The notes under the pieces are model-generated. The model saw only the letters and a program-made list of their open reading frames with translations, did no database searches and was not told where the DNA came from. Positions 1-5,274 of a stretch of 5,274 nucleotides of DNA are shown one piece after another; the stretch's first letter is position 1; each line of letters opens with the position of its first letter. The position numbers and the translations under genes were made by a program. The DNA comes from Chloroflexota bacterium (lineage in GTDB: Bacteria > Chloroflexota > Chloroflexia > Thermomicrobiales > UBA6265): positions 1 through 5,274 of the forward strand of contig JAEVYR010000333.1 of NCBI GenBank assembly GCA_023392645.1, written 5' to 3'.

Positions 1-1375
1 CTGCCGGCGCCAGCAGCTCGTAGCTCCACGCGATCGCGCCGCGCAGCGTCTGCTGGCGAACCGGCAGGTTGCGCGCGCCGCCGGTGAGGATGGGCAACCG
101 GGCCGAGAGCCGTCCCAGCATCGCCTCCGGCGGCAGGATGCGGATGCGTGCCGCGGCGAGCTCGATCGCCAGCGGCAGGCCGTCCAGCCGGGTGCAAATC
201 TCGGCGATGGCCGGCGCGTTCTCGGCGGTCACCTGAAACGAGGGTCGTGCCGCCTCCGCGCGTTCGATGAACAGGCGGACGCTCTCGTACTGCGAGATCG
301 CGGAGACGTCCCGTGCTCCCCGGGGATCGGGAAGCGCGAACGGCCGCACCGGGAACTCGTGCTCGCCGCCGATCTGGAGCCGGCTCCGACTCGTGGCGAG
401 CACCTTGACGCCGGGTGCGGCGACGAGCAGCTCGCCGACGAATGTGGCCGCGTCGATGACCTGCTCCAGGTTATCCAGCACGAGGAGGATCTGCCGGTCG
501 CGGAGCCAGTCCGCCACCTGAGCTGCGATCGCTTCTTCACCGGTATCGCGCAGGCCGAGCGACTGGGCGATCGCCGCGGGCACCAGCGCGGGATCGGTGA
601 TCGCGTCCAGGGTGGCGAGGAATACGCCGTGCTCGAACCGGTCGAGCAGATCGGCGGCGACCTGGAGCGAGAGGCGGGTCTTGCCGATGCCGCCGGGGCC
701 GGTGAGGGTGACGAGGCGCACGTCGTCGCGCCGCAACAGTCCCAGCACGGCCGCGACGTCGTCCTCGCGCCCGATGAATTGCGTCAGCTGGGTCGGCAGG
801 TTGTTCGGTCGGGCGTCGAGCGTGCGCAGCGGCGGGAATCCCGACCGCAGCTCGGGATGGGCCAACTGCCAGACCCGTTCGGGACGATAAAGGTCCTTGA
901 GCCGTTGTTCGGCGAGGTCGAGAAAGCTGGCGCCGGTCGGCATGTGGTCCCGGGCGAGTTCCATCGTCGCCTGGGAGACGAGCGCCTGCTCGCCGTGCGC
1001 CGCGCCGAGCAGGCGGCCGAGGCGGTTGAGCACCGGTGAGCGGTAATCCCCGTCGGCGGTCGGGTCGACGGCGCCGGTGTGCAGCGCCATCCGCACCCGG
1101 AGCGGCTCCGGCAGTGGCCAGGGCTCGGCCTGCAGGGCGCGCTGGGCGTCGAGCGCGGCCCCGACCCCCGCGGCGGCATCGGGGAAGACGGTTTGGAAGG
1201 CGTCGCCGATCGTCTTGTAGACGGTGCCGCCGGGCGCGAAGACGGCAGCGCGCAGGATCGTGTCGTGGCGCGCATACGCGGCGGGCATGGCATGCTCGTG
1301 CGCGTTCCAGAGGCGCGTGCTGCCCTCGATGTCGGTGAACAGGAACGTCACCGTGCCCCGCGGTAAATCCTGCAT
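1..1375 (-). CDS. Class III adenylate cyclase fused to STAND/NB-ARC-like AAA ATPase (3' end outside window)
   Basis: The first 458 residues of a large cytoplasmic signalling protein, open to the window edge without a stop. Residues 7-172 form a class III nucleotide cyclase domain, starting with the typical TVTFLFTDIEGSTRLW block. The usual catalytic set can be placed: metal-binding D15 and D58, adenine-selecting K54 and D110, and N117 and R121 for the transition state. ATP-to-cAMP activity is therefore plausible. Residues 198-458 form a STAND-type NTPase: a TQFIGRE entry motif, Walker A GPGGIGKT (226-233), Walker B ILLVLDN (296-302), ATSR sensor (327-330) and GLPLAIELAAAR (399-410). Such proteins usually continue with TPR-like repeats and sometimes a LuxR-type HTH, which are not visible here. 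The ATG at 1375 has a GAGG Shine-Dalgarno 6 nt upstream (1382-1385). The gene is divergent from the 1616 gene; a regulatory link to it is speculative. Family assignment is very secure; the signal sensed is unknown. Confidence 0.95.
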   Translation of the reverse strand, partial: MQDLPRGTVTFLFTDIEGSTRLWNAHEHAMPAAYARHDTILRAAVFAPGGTVYKTIGDAFQTVFPDAAAGVGAALDAQRALQAEPWPLPEPLRVRMALHTGAVDPTADGDYRSPVLNRLGRLLGAAHGEQALVSQATMELARDHMPTGASFLDLAEQRLKDLYRPERVWQLAHPELRSGFPPLRTLDARPNNLPTQLTQFIGREDDVAAVLGLLRRDDVRLVTLTGPGGIGKTRLSLQVAADLLDRFEHGVFLATLDAITDPALVPAAIAQSLGLRDTGEEAIAAQVADWLRDRQILLVLDNLEQVIDAATFVGELLVAAPGVKVLATSRSRLQIGGEHEFPVRPFALPDPRGARDVSAISQYESVRLFIERAEAARPSFQVTAENAPAIAEICTRLDGLPLAIELAAARIRILPPEAMLGRLSARLPILTGGARNLPVRQQTLRGAIAWSYELLAPA

Positions 1376-1489
1376 TGCCCGCCTCGCGCCGAATATGCCG
1401 CCATGGCCCAAAAACCGGGCGAACGCGGATATACTGAAACCCTGGTCTCACGATAGTACAGAACGGGCATCTTCGCACCCCCTCCCCCG

Positions 1490-1509
1490 CCTGTGTCCCG
1501 GAACACAGG
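1490..1509. promoter_or_regulatory. 20-bp near-perfect dyad, possible operator
   Basis: CCTGTGT (1490-1496) is mirrored by ACACAGG (1503-1509). The central CC/GG also pairs, so 9 of 10 base pairs are symmetric about the 1499/1500 centre. With no unpaired loop it looks more like a protein-binding dyad than an RNA hairpin. It lies 115 bp from the cyclase start and 107 bp from the small-gene start, so a bound regulator could act on either gene. I do not recognise the consensus. Confidence 0.4.
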
Positions 1510-1516
1510 TGCGCTG

Positions 1517-1530
1517 TGCCGCGCGCGGCA
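1517..1530. repeat. 14-bp perfect palindrome
   Basis: TGCCGCG followed by CGCGGCA is a perfect palindrome 7 bp beyond the 20-bp dyad. The flanking CGCTG (1512-1516) and CAGCG (1529-1533) could extend it as a bulged stem. GC-only palindromes arise easily in GC-rich DNA, so this is weak evidence for function by itself. Its position between divergent genes and next to a second dyad makes it worth recording. Confidence 0.35.
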
Positions 1531-1615
1531 GCGACGGGACGTCCGGCTCCCTAGGATGGGGGTGTGGTCGGGAAACGGATCCCACCACCGGAAGTTCACG
1601 CAAAGGAACGAGGCC

Positions 1616-1837
1616 ATGAACAGCTACGATCCGCGCACACCGATCATCAAGGCGACGGAGGACGAGCAGGACGAGGTGTCAGGCCACATCAGGCACGCTC
1701 GTGGTCCGCTGCAAGAGCCGGTCGACGGGTCACGGTTCGAGACCGATGACGTCCCCGAGGTCGAGAAGCGCCTGAGCGCGATCGAGGACGAAGATGACGA
1801 TCCCGAGGTCGAAGGCAACCGCCACGCGCGGCTCTAG
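1616..1837 (+). CDS. Small acidic protein with repeated EVxG(H/N)..RHAR motif, function unknown
   Basis: A 73-residue protein, strongly acidic, without cysteines, signal peptide or membrane segment, and probably largely disordered. Two copies of one motif are visible: EVSGHIRHAR at residues 20-29 and EVEGNRHARL at 64-73, the second forming the extreme C-terminus. Each follows an acidic run (EDEQD and EDEDDDP). A degenerate third copy, PEVEKRL, lies at 47-53. The ATG at 1616 is chosen because AAAGGA (1602-1607) sits 8 nt upstream. The frame is open back to a GTG at 1493, but that extension is basic, unlike the rest, and runs through the dyads. I recall EVEGH-like motifs in small uncharacterised actinobacterial and Chloroflexota proteins, unverified. 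It could be a peptide precursor, a protease substrate or an adaptor; none of these is shown. A gene encoding an MFS transporter follows 69 bp downstream. Confidence 0.78.
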   Translation: MNSYDPRTPIIKATEDEQDEVSGHIRHARGPLQEPVDGSRFETDDVPEVEKRLSAIEDEDDDPEVEGNRHARL

Positions 1838-1849
1838 CGAAGGATGAGT

Positions 1850-1884
1850 GACCCGCCGGCGAGGCAGCGACCCGCTGGCGGGTC
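1850..1884 (+). terminator. GC-rich hairpin after the small gene (terminator or attenuator-like)
   Basis: GACCCGCCGGCG (1850-1861) pairs with CGCTGGCGGGTC (1873-1884). This makes a 12-bp stem with one G.U pair and an 11-nt loop, followed by GGTTTG, a very short U run. It begins 13 nt after the small gene's stop and ends 8 nt before the MFS gene's Shine-Dalgarno. A partial terminator letting some transcription into the transporter gene is plausible. The missing U tract makes full intrinsic termination doubtful. Confidence 0.5.
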
Positions 1885-1892
1885 GGTTTGAC

Positions 1893-1900
1893 GGGAGGAG
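1893..1900 (+). promoter_or_regulatory. Strong Shine-Dalgarno for the MFS gene
   Basis: GGGAGGAG lies 6 nt before the ATG at 1907. It fixes that start and is the strongest ribosome-binding site in the window. It sits just below the 1850-1884 hairpin and is not buried by it. Confidence 0.75.
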
Positions 1901-1906
1901 CCAGAC

Positions 1907-3340
1907 ATGGATGCGGCATCGGCAGAGATTGGGGTCTCCAGGAATCCGGTCGCGGCGATCAAGGGCGCGCTCGTCGATGGCGTGGGCCGCTACCGCGCCC
2001 TGAAGGACGCGCCCGAGTCGCGCACGCTGCTGCTCGGCTGCGCGGGCGTTCGGGTCGGCTATCGCGCCAGCACGATCGCGCTGGTGGCACTGTCCTACAA
2101 GCTGGGTGACGGCGCGCTCGGCGTCGGCGGCATGATCGCGATCCTGCTCGGGCCCAGCCTGCTGGTGCAGCCGCTGGCGGGTTCGCTCGTCGATCGGTTC
2201 CAGGGCAAGCGCACGCTGGTGGTGACGACGCTCCTGATGGCGTTGCTCGCCGCCTCGTTCATGCTGCTAGCGACGTTCCCCAGCATTTGGCTCCTTTACG
2301 GCATCACCCTCATGATCGGCGTCGTGCAGACCTTCGATATGCCTGCGGTCGAGCTGCGCCTGATGAAGCTGACGCCTCGGCCCATGCGCGGCACCGCGAA
2401 TGCCGTCCAGATGCTTTCGATCACCGCCGGCGAAGTGATCGGGCCGGTGATTGGTGGAGCGGTGCTGGCGCTGGCCAGCGTCAACGCCGTCTTCGCCTTC
2501 CAGGTGATGACGTTGCTGGCATTCGCCTGGGTAGTCCAGCGACTGCCGGAGCGAGTCGCCGGGTCCACCGCCAGCGAGGACGAGGAAGCCTCGGAGGGCG
2601 AGGACGCGCCCGTGACGGGCTCCGGCTACCTGGCATTGTTGCGCCGCTCGGACGTGCGGCTCTACACCGGCATGGTGACCACCACCTACCTCCTCCTCTA
2701 TGGCACGATGACGCTCTATATCGTGCGCGCCGGCGAGCTTGGCCTGGGCGACGGCAGCGTCGGCTTGTTCTACACCGTGATGGGCATCGGCTCGTTCACT
2801 GGCAGCGTCCTCGCCGGTATGGGCGGCTACGCCACCAGGCGCGCGCTCGGCATAGCGGGCATCGCATCGGTGGTCTCCGCGGCGGCGATCATCCTGTACG
2901 GCGCCGCCGGGTCGATCTTCCTGGCGCTTCCGGCGCTGGTGCTCGTCGGCATGATTGGCGACATCGAAGAGATCGCGGCCATGACGTGGTTCCAGAACAA
3001 CCTGCCCGAGCGCTTCTACGCCCGATTCTTCTCGGTGTTCATGATGGCCGGAGCGATCGGCGGGCTGATCGGCTCGCTGGGCGCGCCCTTGCTGGCCGAG
3101 CGCCTGAGCACAGGAGCGGCAATGACGATCCTGGCGGTGCCGGCAATCGTGCTGGGCGCGGCGTTCGCGATCAAGGAGGGCGGCGTTCGTTTCGGGATCC
3201 CGCGGTTCGCGCCACAACCCGATCCGGAAGTCACCGGTCACGGACTGTTCCGCCCCGAGCTTGGCCCAGAGGACCTGATCGAGCAACGCATCGATGGCCG
3301 ACCGGTGATCGCCCCGCGAACCTCTCGATTCGCAATCTAG
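1907..3340 (+). CDS. MFS transporter, exporter-like (MFS_3/EntS-type), with acidic linker and EVTGH-bearing C-terminal tail
   Basis: A 477-residue inner-membrane protein of the major facilitator superfamily. About 12 hydrophobic segments can be placed, roughly at residues 42-64, 70-92, 103-122, 126-144, 168-190, 192-211, 252-273, 285-306, 313-332, 335-350, 375-395 and 402-422. The loop between helices 2 and 3 carries the MFS signature GSLVDRFQGKR (92-102). The first half resembles the MFS_3/EntS-type efflux branch, so proton-driven export of a small molecule or peptide is the likely role; the substrate cannot be read. The 40-residue N-terminus and the central linker are presumably cytoplasmic; the linker is very acidic (SEDEEASEGED, 223-233). 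After the last helix comes a 55-residue hydrophilic tail, long for the family, containing PDPEVTGHGLF (438-448). It follows the small acidic gene in the same direction and may share its transcript. A weak dyad follows the stop. Confidence 0.94.
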   Translation: MDAASAEIGVSRNPVAAIKGALVDGVGRYRALKDAPESRTLLLGCAGVRVGYRASTIALVALSYKLGDGALGVGGMIAILLGPSLLVQPLAGSLVDRFQGKRTLVVTTLLMALLAASFMLLATFPSIWLLYGITLMIGVVQTFDMPAVELRLMKLTPRPMRGTANAVQMLSITAGEVIGPVIGGAVLALASVNAVFAFQVMTLLAFAWVVQRLPERVAGSTASEDEEASEGEDAPVTGSGYLALLRRSDVRLYTGMVTTTYLLLYGTMTLYIVRAGELGLGDGSVGLFYTVMGIGSFTGSVLAGMGGYATRRALGIAGIASVVSAAAIILYGAAGSIFLALPALVLVGMIGDIEEIAAMTWFQNNLPERFYARFFSVFMMAGAIGGLIGSLGAPLLAERLSTGAAMTILAVPAIVLGAAFAIKEGGVRFGIPRFAPQPDPEVTGHGLFRPELGPEDLIEQRIDGRPVIAPRTSRFAI

Positions 3341-3341
3341 G

Positions 3342-3357
3342 GTGCCGCCGGTGGCAC
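3342..3357. repeat. Short dyad after the MFS stop codon
   Basis: GTGCC (3342-3346) pairs with GGCAC (3353-3357); the inner bases are mostly complementary too, giving 7 of 8 symmetric pairs with one G.U. It starts 2 nt after the MFS stop. There is no T tract, so it is at most a weak terminator or an RNA-stabilising hairpin. The 136-bp gap to the next gene leaves room for a separate promoter, but I see no convincing -35/-10 pair there. Confidence 0.3.
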
Positions 3358-3476
3358 ACGGGGCCGGTGAGAAGCGCCGTCCCCCTCAGCGACGCGAAGG
3401 CTGCCGCCCGTTATCTTGCGATTCTGGTACGGAGATGGTTTCTCCGGCCGTGACCGCCGCCTGAAAGGACCGATAG

Positions 3477-4301
3477 ATGCCGGAGGTCTCGAACGTGAGC
3501 GGAAACGCGGACGACGATCTGCGATTCGTGGAAGAGCTGCGGTCAGCGATCGTCGCGGGGTCCGTCGTCGACACGCTGACCTCCCCGACTCCCGTCACCC
3601 GGTTGCTGGAGATGATCGTGCGGTCGGCCGCTCGGACGATCCCATGTCCCGAGGGCGCGCTGCTGCTCGTCGATCACGAGCGAGGCGTGCTCACGTTCGA
3701 TGTGGTGATCGGGTCGACGGCTGCCACCGTCTCCGATCTCACGGTGCCGCTCGGACACGGGATCGCGGGTCTCGTCGCCGTGAGCGGCCAGGCGCTCGCG
3801 GTCGCCAATGCGCAGGACGACCCTCGACACGCGAGAGATGTCGCGGAACAATCCGGCTACCTTCCTACGACAATCCTGGCGGTGCCCGTGATGTCGAGCG
3901 CGGGCACGCCGGTCGGAGTGTTGGAGCTGCTCGACCGCCAGGGCCAGCCGACCTTCGATCTCGACGACATGGATCTGCTTGCAATGTTTGCCGAGCAGCT
4001 CGCGGCCGTGCTGGAGCTTCGTCGCTCGCAGCAGATGCTCGGCGCCCGCGTCGGCTCGGCGCTTGCCTCGCTCGGTGGGTTGCCGTCCGAAACGGCCGGA
4101 CAGGTTGCCGCGCGTGTGCAGGTGATTGTCGATCGCGTCGAAAGCGACGATCAGGCACGCCGTGCGCTCGAGCTCTCGAGCCTGGTGGCAGCAATCGCGG
4201 GCCGGGGCGAGGCGGAACACGAGGCATGTGTCGCGGTGCTCCGCGCCTTCGCCGACTACCTCGACTCCCGGCATTCGCTCGGCGTGGGGATGTTTGGATG
4301 A
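3477..4301 (+). CDS. GAF-domain sensor protein, coupled to the S8 protease
   Basis: A 274-residue soluble protein with no signal peptide or transmembrane segment. A single GAF domain spans about residues 37-182. It starts with an amphipathic helix (VTRLLEMIVRSAARTI), continues through a strand in ALLLVDHERGVLTF and the usual PLGHGIAGLVAVSGQALAVAN core with NAQDDPRH after it, then ILAVPVM and PVGVLELLDR strands and a closing helix. GAF domains bind small ligands or mediate partner contacts. About 90 helical residues follow without any recognisable output domain: no histidine kinase, GGDEF, cyclase or HTH. The effect must therefore pass through a partner. The start has AAAGGA (3464-3469) 7 nt upstream. 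The stop overlaps the protease start as ATGA, so the protease is the obvious candidate partner. That functional link is inference; the GAF call is firm. Confidence 0.93.
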   Translation: MPEVSNVSGNADDDLRFVEELRSAIVAGSVVDTLTSPTPVTRLLEMIVRSAARTIPCPEGALLLVDHERGVLTFDVVIGSTAATVSDLTVPLGHGIAGLVAVSGQALAVANAQDDPRHARDVAEQSGYLPTTILAVPVMSSAGTPVGVLELLDRQGQPTFDLDDMDLLAMFAEQLAAVLELRRSQQMLGARVGSALASLGGLPSETAGQVAARVQVIVDRVESDDQARRALELSSLVAAIAGRGEAEHEACVAVLRAFADYLDSRHSLGVGMFG

Positions 4302-5140
4302 GCCGGTCGCGTTCTACATTGCCCGCCTGGTCGGAGGCGTTTGAGCCTGATGTGCTCGAACATGTGAGCCCGCCCGCGCCGCTCGATAGCGGCACGATCA
4401 CTCATAAGTGGGCCTGGGCCGGGAGCTCAGGCAAGGGCGTGAAAGTGGCGGTGATCGACAGCGGGGTTGACGCGGGTCATCCGGACGTCGGGGGCGTCGA
4501 CGGCTACGTGGCGATCAGTCAGCGCGACGGTGAACTGCACCACGACACGGCACCACACGCCGACGACTATGGTCACGGTACGGCGTGCGCGGGAATCGTC
4601 CGCTCGCTCGCGCCGGACTGCGAGATCTACAGCGTGAAGGTGCTCGGCGCAAACCTCACGGGGCGCGGTGTGGTCTTCGCCGCCGGGCTGCGATGGGCAA
4701 TCGAGCACGGCATGGATGTCTGCAACCTGAGCCTCAGCACGAACCGGGCGGAGTTCTACGGACTCTTTCACGAGCTGGCCGATCTCGCCTACTTCCGGCG
4801 GATTCCGCTCGTTTGCGCGGCGAACAACGTGCCCGGCGCGAGCTACCCATCACTCTACGGCGTGGTGTTGTCGGTCGCGGCACACGCGAATCGCTTTCCG
4901 GAGCGGTTCGATGTCAACCCGGCGCCGCCGGTCGAGTTCGGCGCGCCGGGGTTCGACATTCGCGTGCCGTGGCTGGACGGCGGATACATCACCGCCACCG
5001 GCAACAGCTTCGCCACCCCGCACATCACCGGGCTGGTCGCGCGCATCCTCGCCAAGCACCCTGGCCTGACCGTGTTCCAGCTCAAGACGATCCTCTACGC
5101 GCTGGCCAGCAACGCGTCACCGTCGACACCTGGCCGCTGA
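4298..5140 (+). CDS. Subtilisin-family (S8) serine protease, intracellular, leaderless
   Basis: A 280-residue peptidase of family S8 with the full catalytic triad: D54 in VAVIDSGVD, H93 in YGHGTACAG, and S237 in GNSFATPH, with oxyanion asparagine N176 or N177 in CAANN. The nucleophile motif reads GNS instead of the common GTS. The length covers just the catalytic core. There is no signal peptide, no evident inhibitor propeptide and no C-terminal extension, so it probably acts in the cytoplasm, perhaps on a specific substrate. The ATG at 4298 overlaps the GAF gene's TGA, implying translational coupling; a frame open upstream of it only shadows the GAF gene. Compact leaderless S8 enzymes include intracellular subtilisins and some peptide-maturation proteases. 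The nearby small acidic protein is a possible substrate, but nothing in the sequence proves it. The last 24 bp overlap a convergent gene. Confidence 0.96.
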   Translation: MSRSRSTLPAWSEAFEPDVLEHVSPPAPLDSGTITHKWAWAGSSGKGVKVAVIDSGVDAGHPDVGGVDGYVAISQRDGELHHDTAPHADDYGHGTACAGIVRSLAPDCEIYSVKVLGANLTGRGVVFAAGLRWAIEHGMDVCNLSLSTNRAEFYGLFHELADLAYFRRIPLVCAANNVPGASYPSLYGVVLSVAAHANRFPERFDVNPAPPVEFGAPGFDIRVPWLDGGYITATGNSFATPHITGLVARILAKHPGLTVFQLKTILYALASNASPSTPGR

Positions 5141-5274
5141 CCCGTCGATCGGCCACTTGCGGATCGACGGCATCACGTCGCGGGCGTTCCCGGTTGGCGC
5201 GAGGAGTTCCTCCGGAGCCCAGCCCTGCTCGCCAGCCCTGCCGGTCGTCACGGGCCACCAGGTGTCGCCGGAGC
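5117..5274 (-). CDS. C-terminal end of a protein with an SH3-like stretch (5' end outside window)
   Basis: The last 51 residues of a minus-strand gene that enters from the right edge and ends in TGA (complement of 5117-5119). The visible start, SGDTWWPVTTGRAGEQGW followed by APEELLAP, matches the end of a bacterial SH3 (SH3_3-like) domain: a G-D-x-W-W strand, a polar turn, then G-x-x-G-W-x-x-x-x-x-L. About 25 polar residues follow, ending in RCRR. Bacterial SH3 domains usually sit at the ends of secreted or cell-wall-associated proteins, often hydrolases, but the rest of this protein is not visible. The gene is convergent with the protease and overlaps its 3' end by 24 bp. The alternatives in this stretch are low-complexity arginine-rich frames, so this reading is preferred. 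Confidence 0.68.
   Translation of the reverse strand, partial: SGDTWWPVTTGRAGEQGWAPEELLAPTGNARDVMPSIRKWPIDGSAARCRR
5142..5170. repeat. 9-bp inverted repeat at the convergent gene ends
   Basis: CCGTCGATC (5142-5150) pairs with GATCGACGG (5162-5170) around an 11-nt loop. It begins 2 nt after the protease stop and lies inside the 3' end of the convergent SH3-like gene. No T tract follows on the plus strand. It may slow or end transcription of the protease operon, or may be chance within coding sequence. Confidence 0.35.

Larger units (their letters stand above)
1376..1615. promoter_or_regulatory. Divergent intergenic region between the cyclase gene and the small acidic gene
   Basis: This 240-bp stretch has no convincing coding content and must hold the promoters of two divergent genes. 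The part next to the cyclase gene (about 1390-1460) is richer in A/T than its surroundings, as promoters in GC-rich genomes often are. I found no convincing -35/-10 pair on either strand. TATATC and TACTAT on the minus strand, and TAGGAT at 1552-1557 on the plus strand, are -10-like but lack good -35 partners. Two dyads lie in the middle (1490-1509 and 1517-1530) and are listed separately. Confidence 0.55.

Noticed and set aside
359..1039. Plus-strand frame of 226 codons opposite the ATPase region
   Set aside because: Antisense shadow of conserved STAND-domain coding sequence, with no recognisable domain.
537..1478. Long minus-strand frame overlapping the cyclase gene
   Set aside because: It encodes arginine/proline-rich sequence in a different frame from the unmistakable cyclase-ATPase protein.
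1493..1615. GTG-start extension of the small acidic gene
   Set aside because: The added 41 residues are basic and unlike the acidic body. The extension crosses the dyads and lacks a ribosome-binding site, whereas the ATG at 1616 has a good one.
2267..3286. Minus-strand open frame of 339 codons opposite the transporter gene
   Set aside because: Its product is rich in H, R, D, Q and G with no domain, and the plus strand encodes a clear 12-helix transporter. It is a GC-driven antisense shadow.
3411..3444. Possible promoter (TTGCGA with a downstream T-rich patch) before the GAF gene
   Set aside because: No acceptable -10 element at 16-18 bp spacing; too weak to annotate.
2287..3453. Plus-strand open frame of 388 codons within and beyond the transporter gene
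   Set aside because: The product is arginine-rich low-complexity sequence, offset from the real frame, with no ribosome-binding site.
3416..4297. Upstream extension of the protease reading frame
   Set aside because: The 294 extra residues are an R/G/A-rich shadow of the GAF gene. The protease homology starts only after the ATGA overlap.
1..5274. tRNA, rRNA, CRISPR array, insertion sequence or attachment site
   Set aside because: I saw no repeat-spacer pattern, transposase, terminal inverted repeats, or tRNA/rRNA-like sequence. Nearly all the window is accounted for by protein genes.

Overview
The window is a GC-rich bacterial fragment with strong third-position G/C bias. The leftward gene fuses a class III adenylate cyclase domain to a STAND/NB-ARC-like ATPase. 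I know this architecture to be abundant in Chloroflexota (Thermomicrobia and relatives) and in high-GC Actinomycetota. Together with the GC-rich codons, this suggests one of those two phyla. The exact taxon cannot be read from the sequence.

Layout. The minus-strand cyclase/ATPase regulator (1-1375) is cut by the left edge. A 240-bp divergent intergenic region (1376-1615) holds two dyad symmetries. A rightward run follows: a 73-residue very acidic small protein (1616-1837), a hairpin region (1850-1884), a 477-residue MFS exporter-like transporter (1907-3340), a 136-bp gap, a GAF-domain protein (3477-4301), and a leaderless subtilisin-family (S8) protease (4298-5140). The last two are joined by an ATGA stop/start overlap. 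At the right edge, on the minus strand, lies the C-terminal end of another protein with an SH3-like stretch (5117-5274). Its 3' end overlaps the protease gene by 24 bp.

How the genes might work together. The GAF protein and the protease are almost certainly co-translated. A simple reading is a ligand- or partner-sensing protein controlling an intracellular serine protease. The small acidic protein carries two copies of an E-V-x-G-[HN]...R-H-A-R motif. A related E-V-x-G-H motif lies in the cytoplasmic C-terminal tail of the neighbouring MFS transporter. I could not match the set (repeat-motif peptide, motif-tagged transporter, GAF protein, intracellular S8 protease) to a named system. It is the part of the window most worth following up. 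A link between the peptide, the transporter and the protease is inference from adjacency and a short shared motif, not demonstrated.
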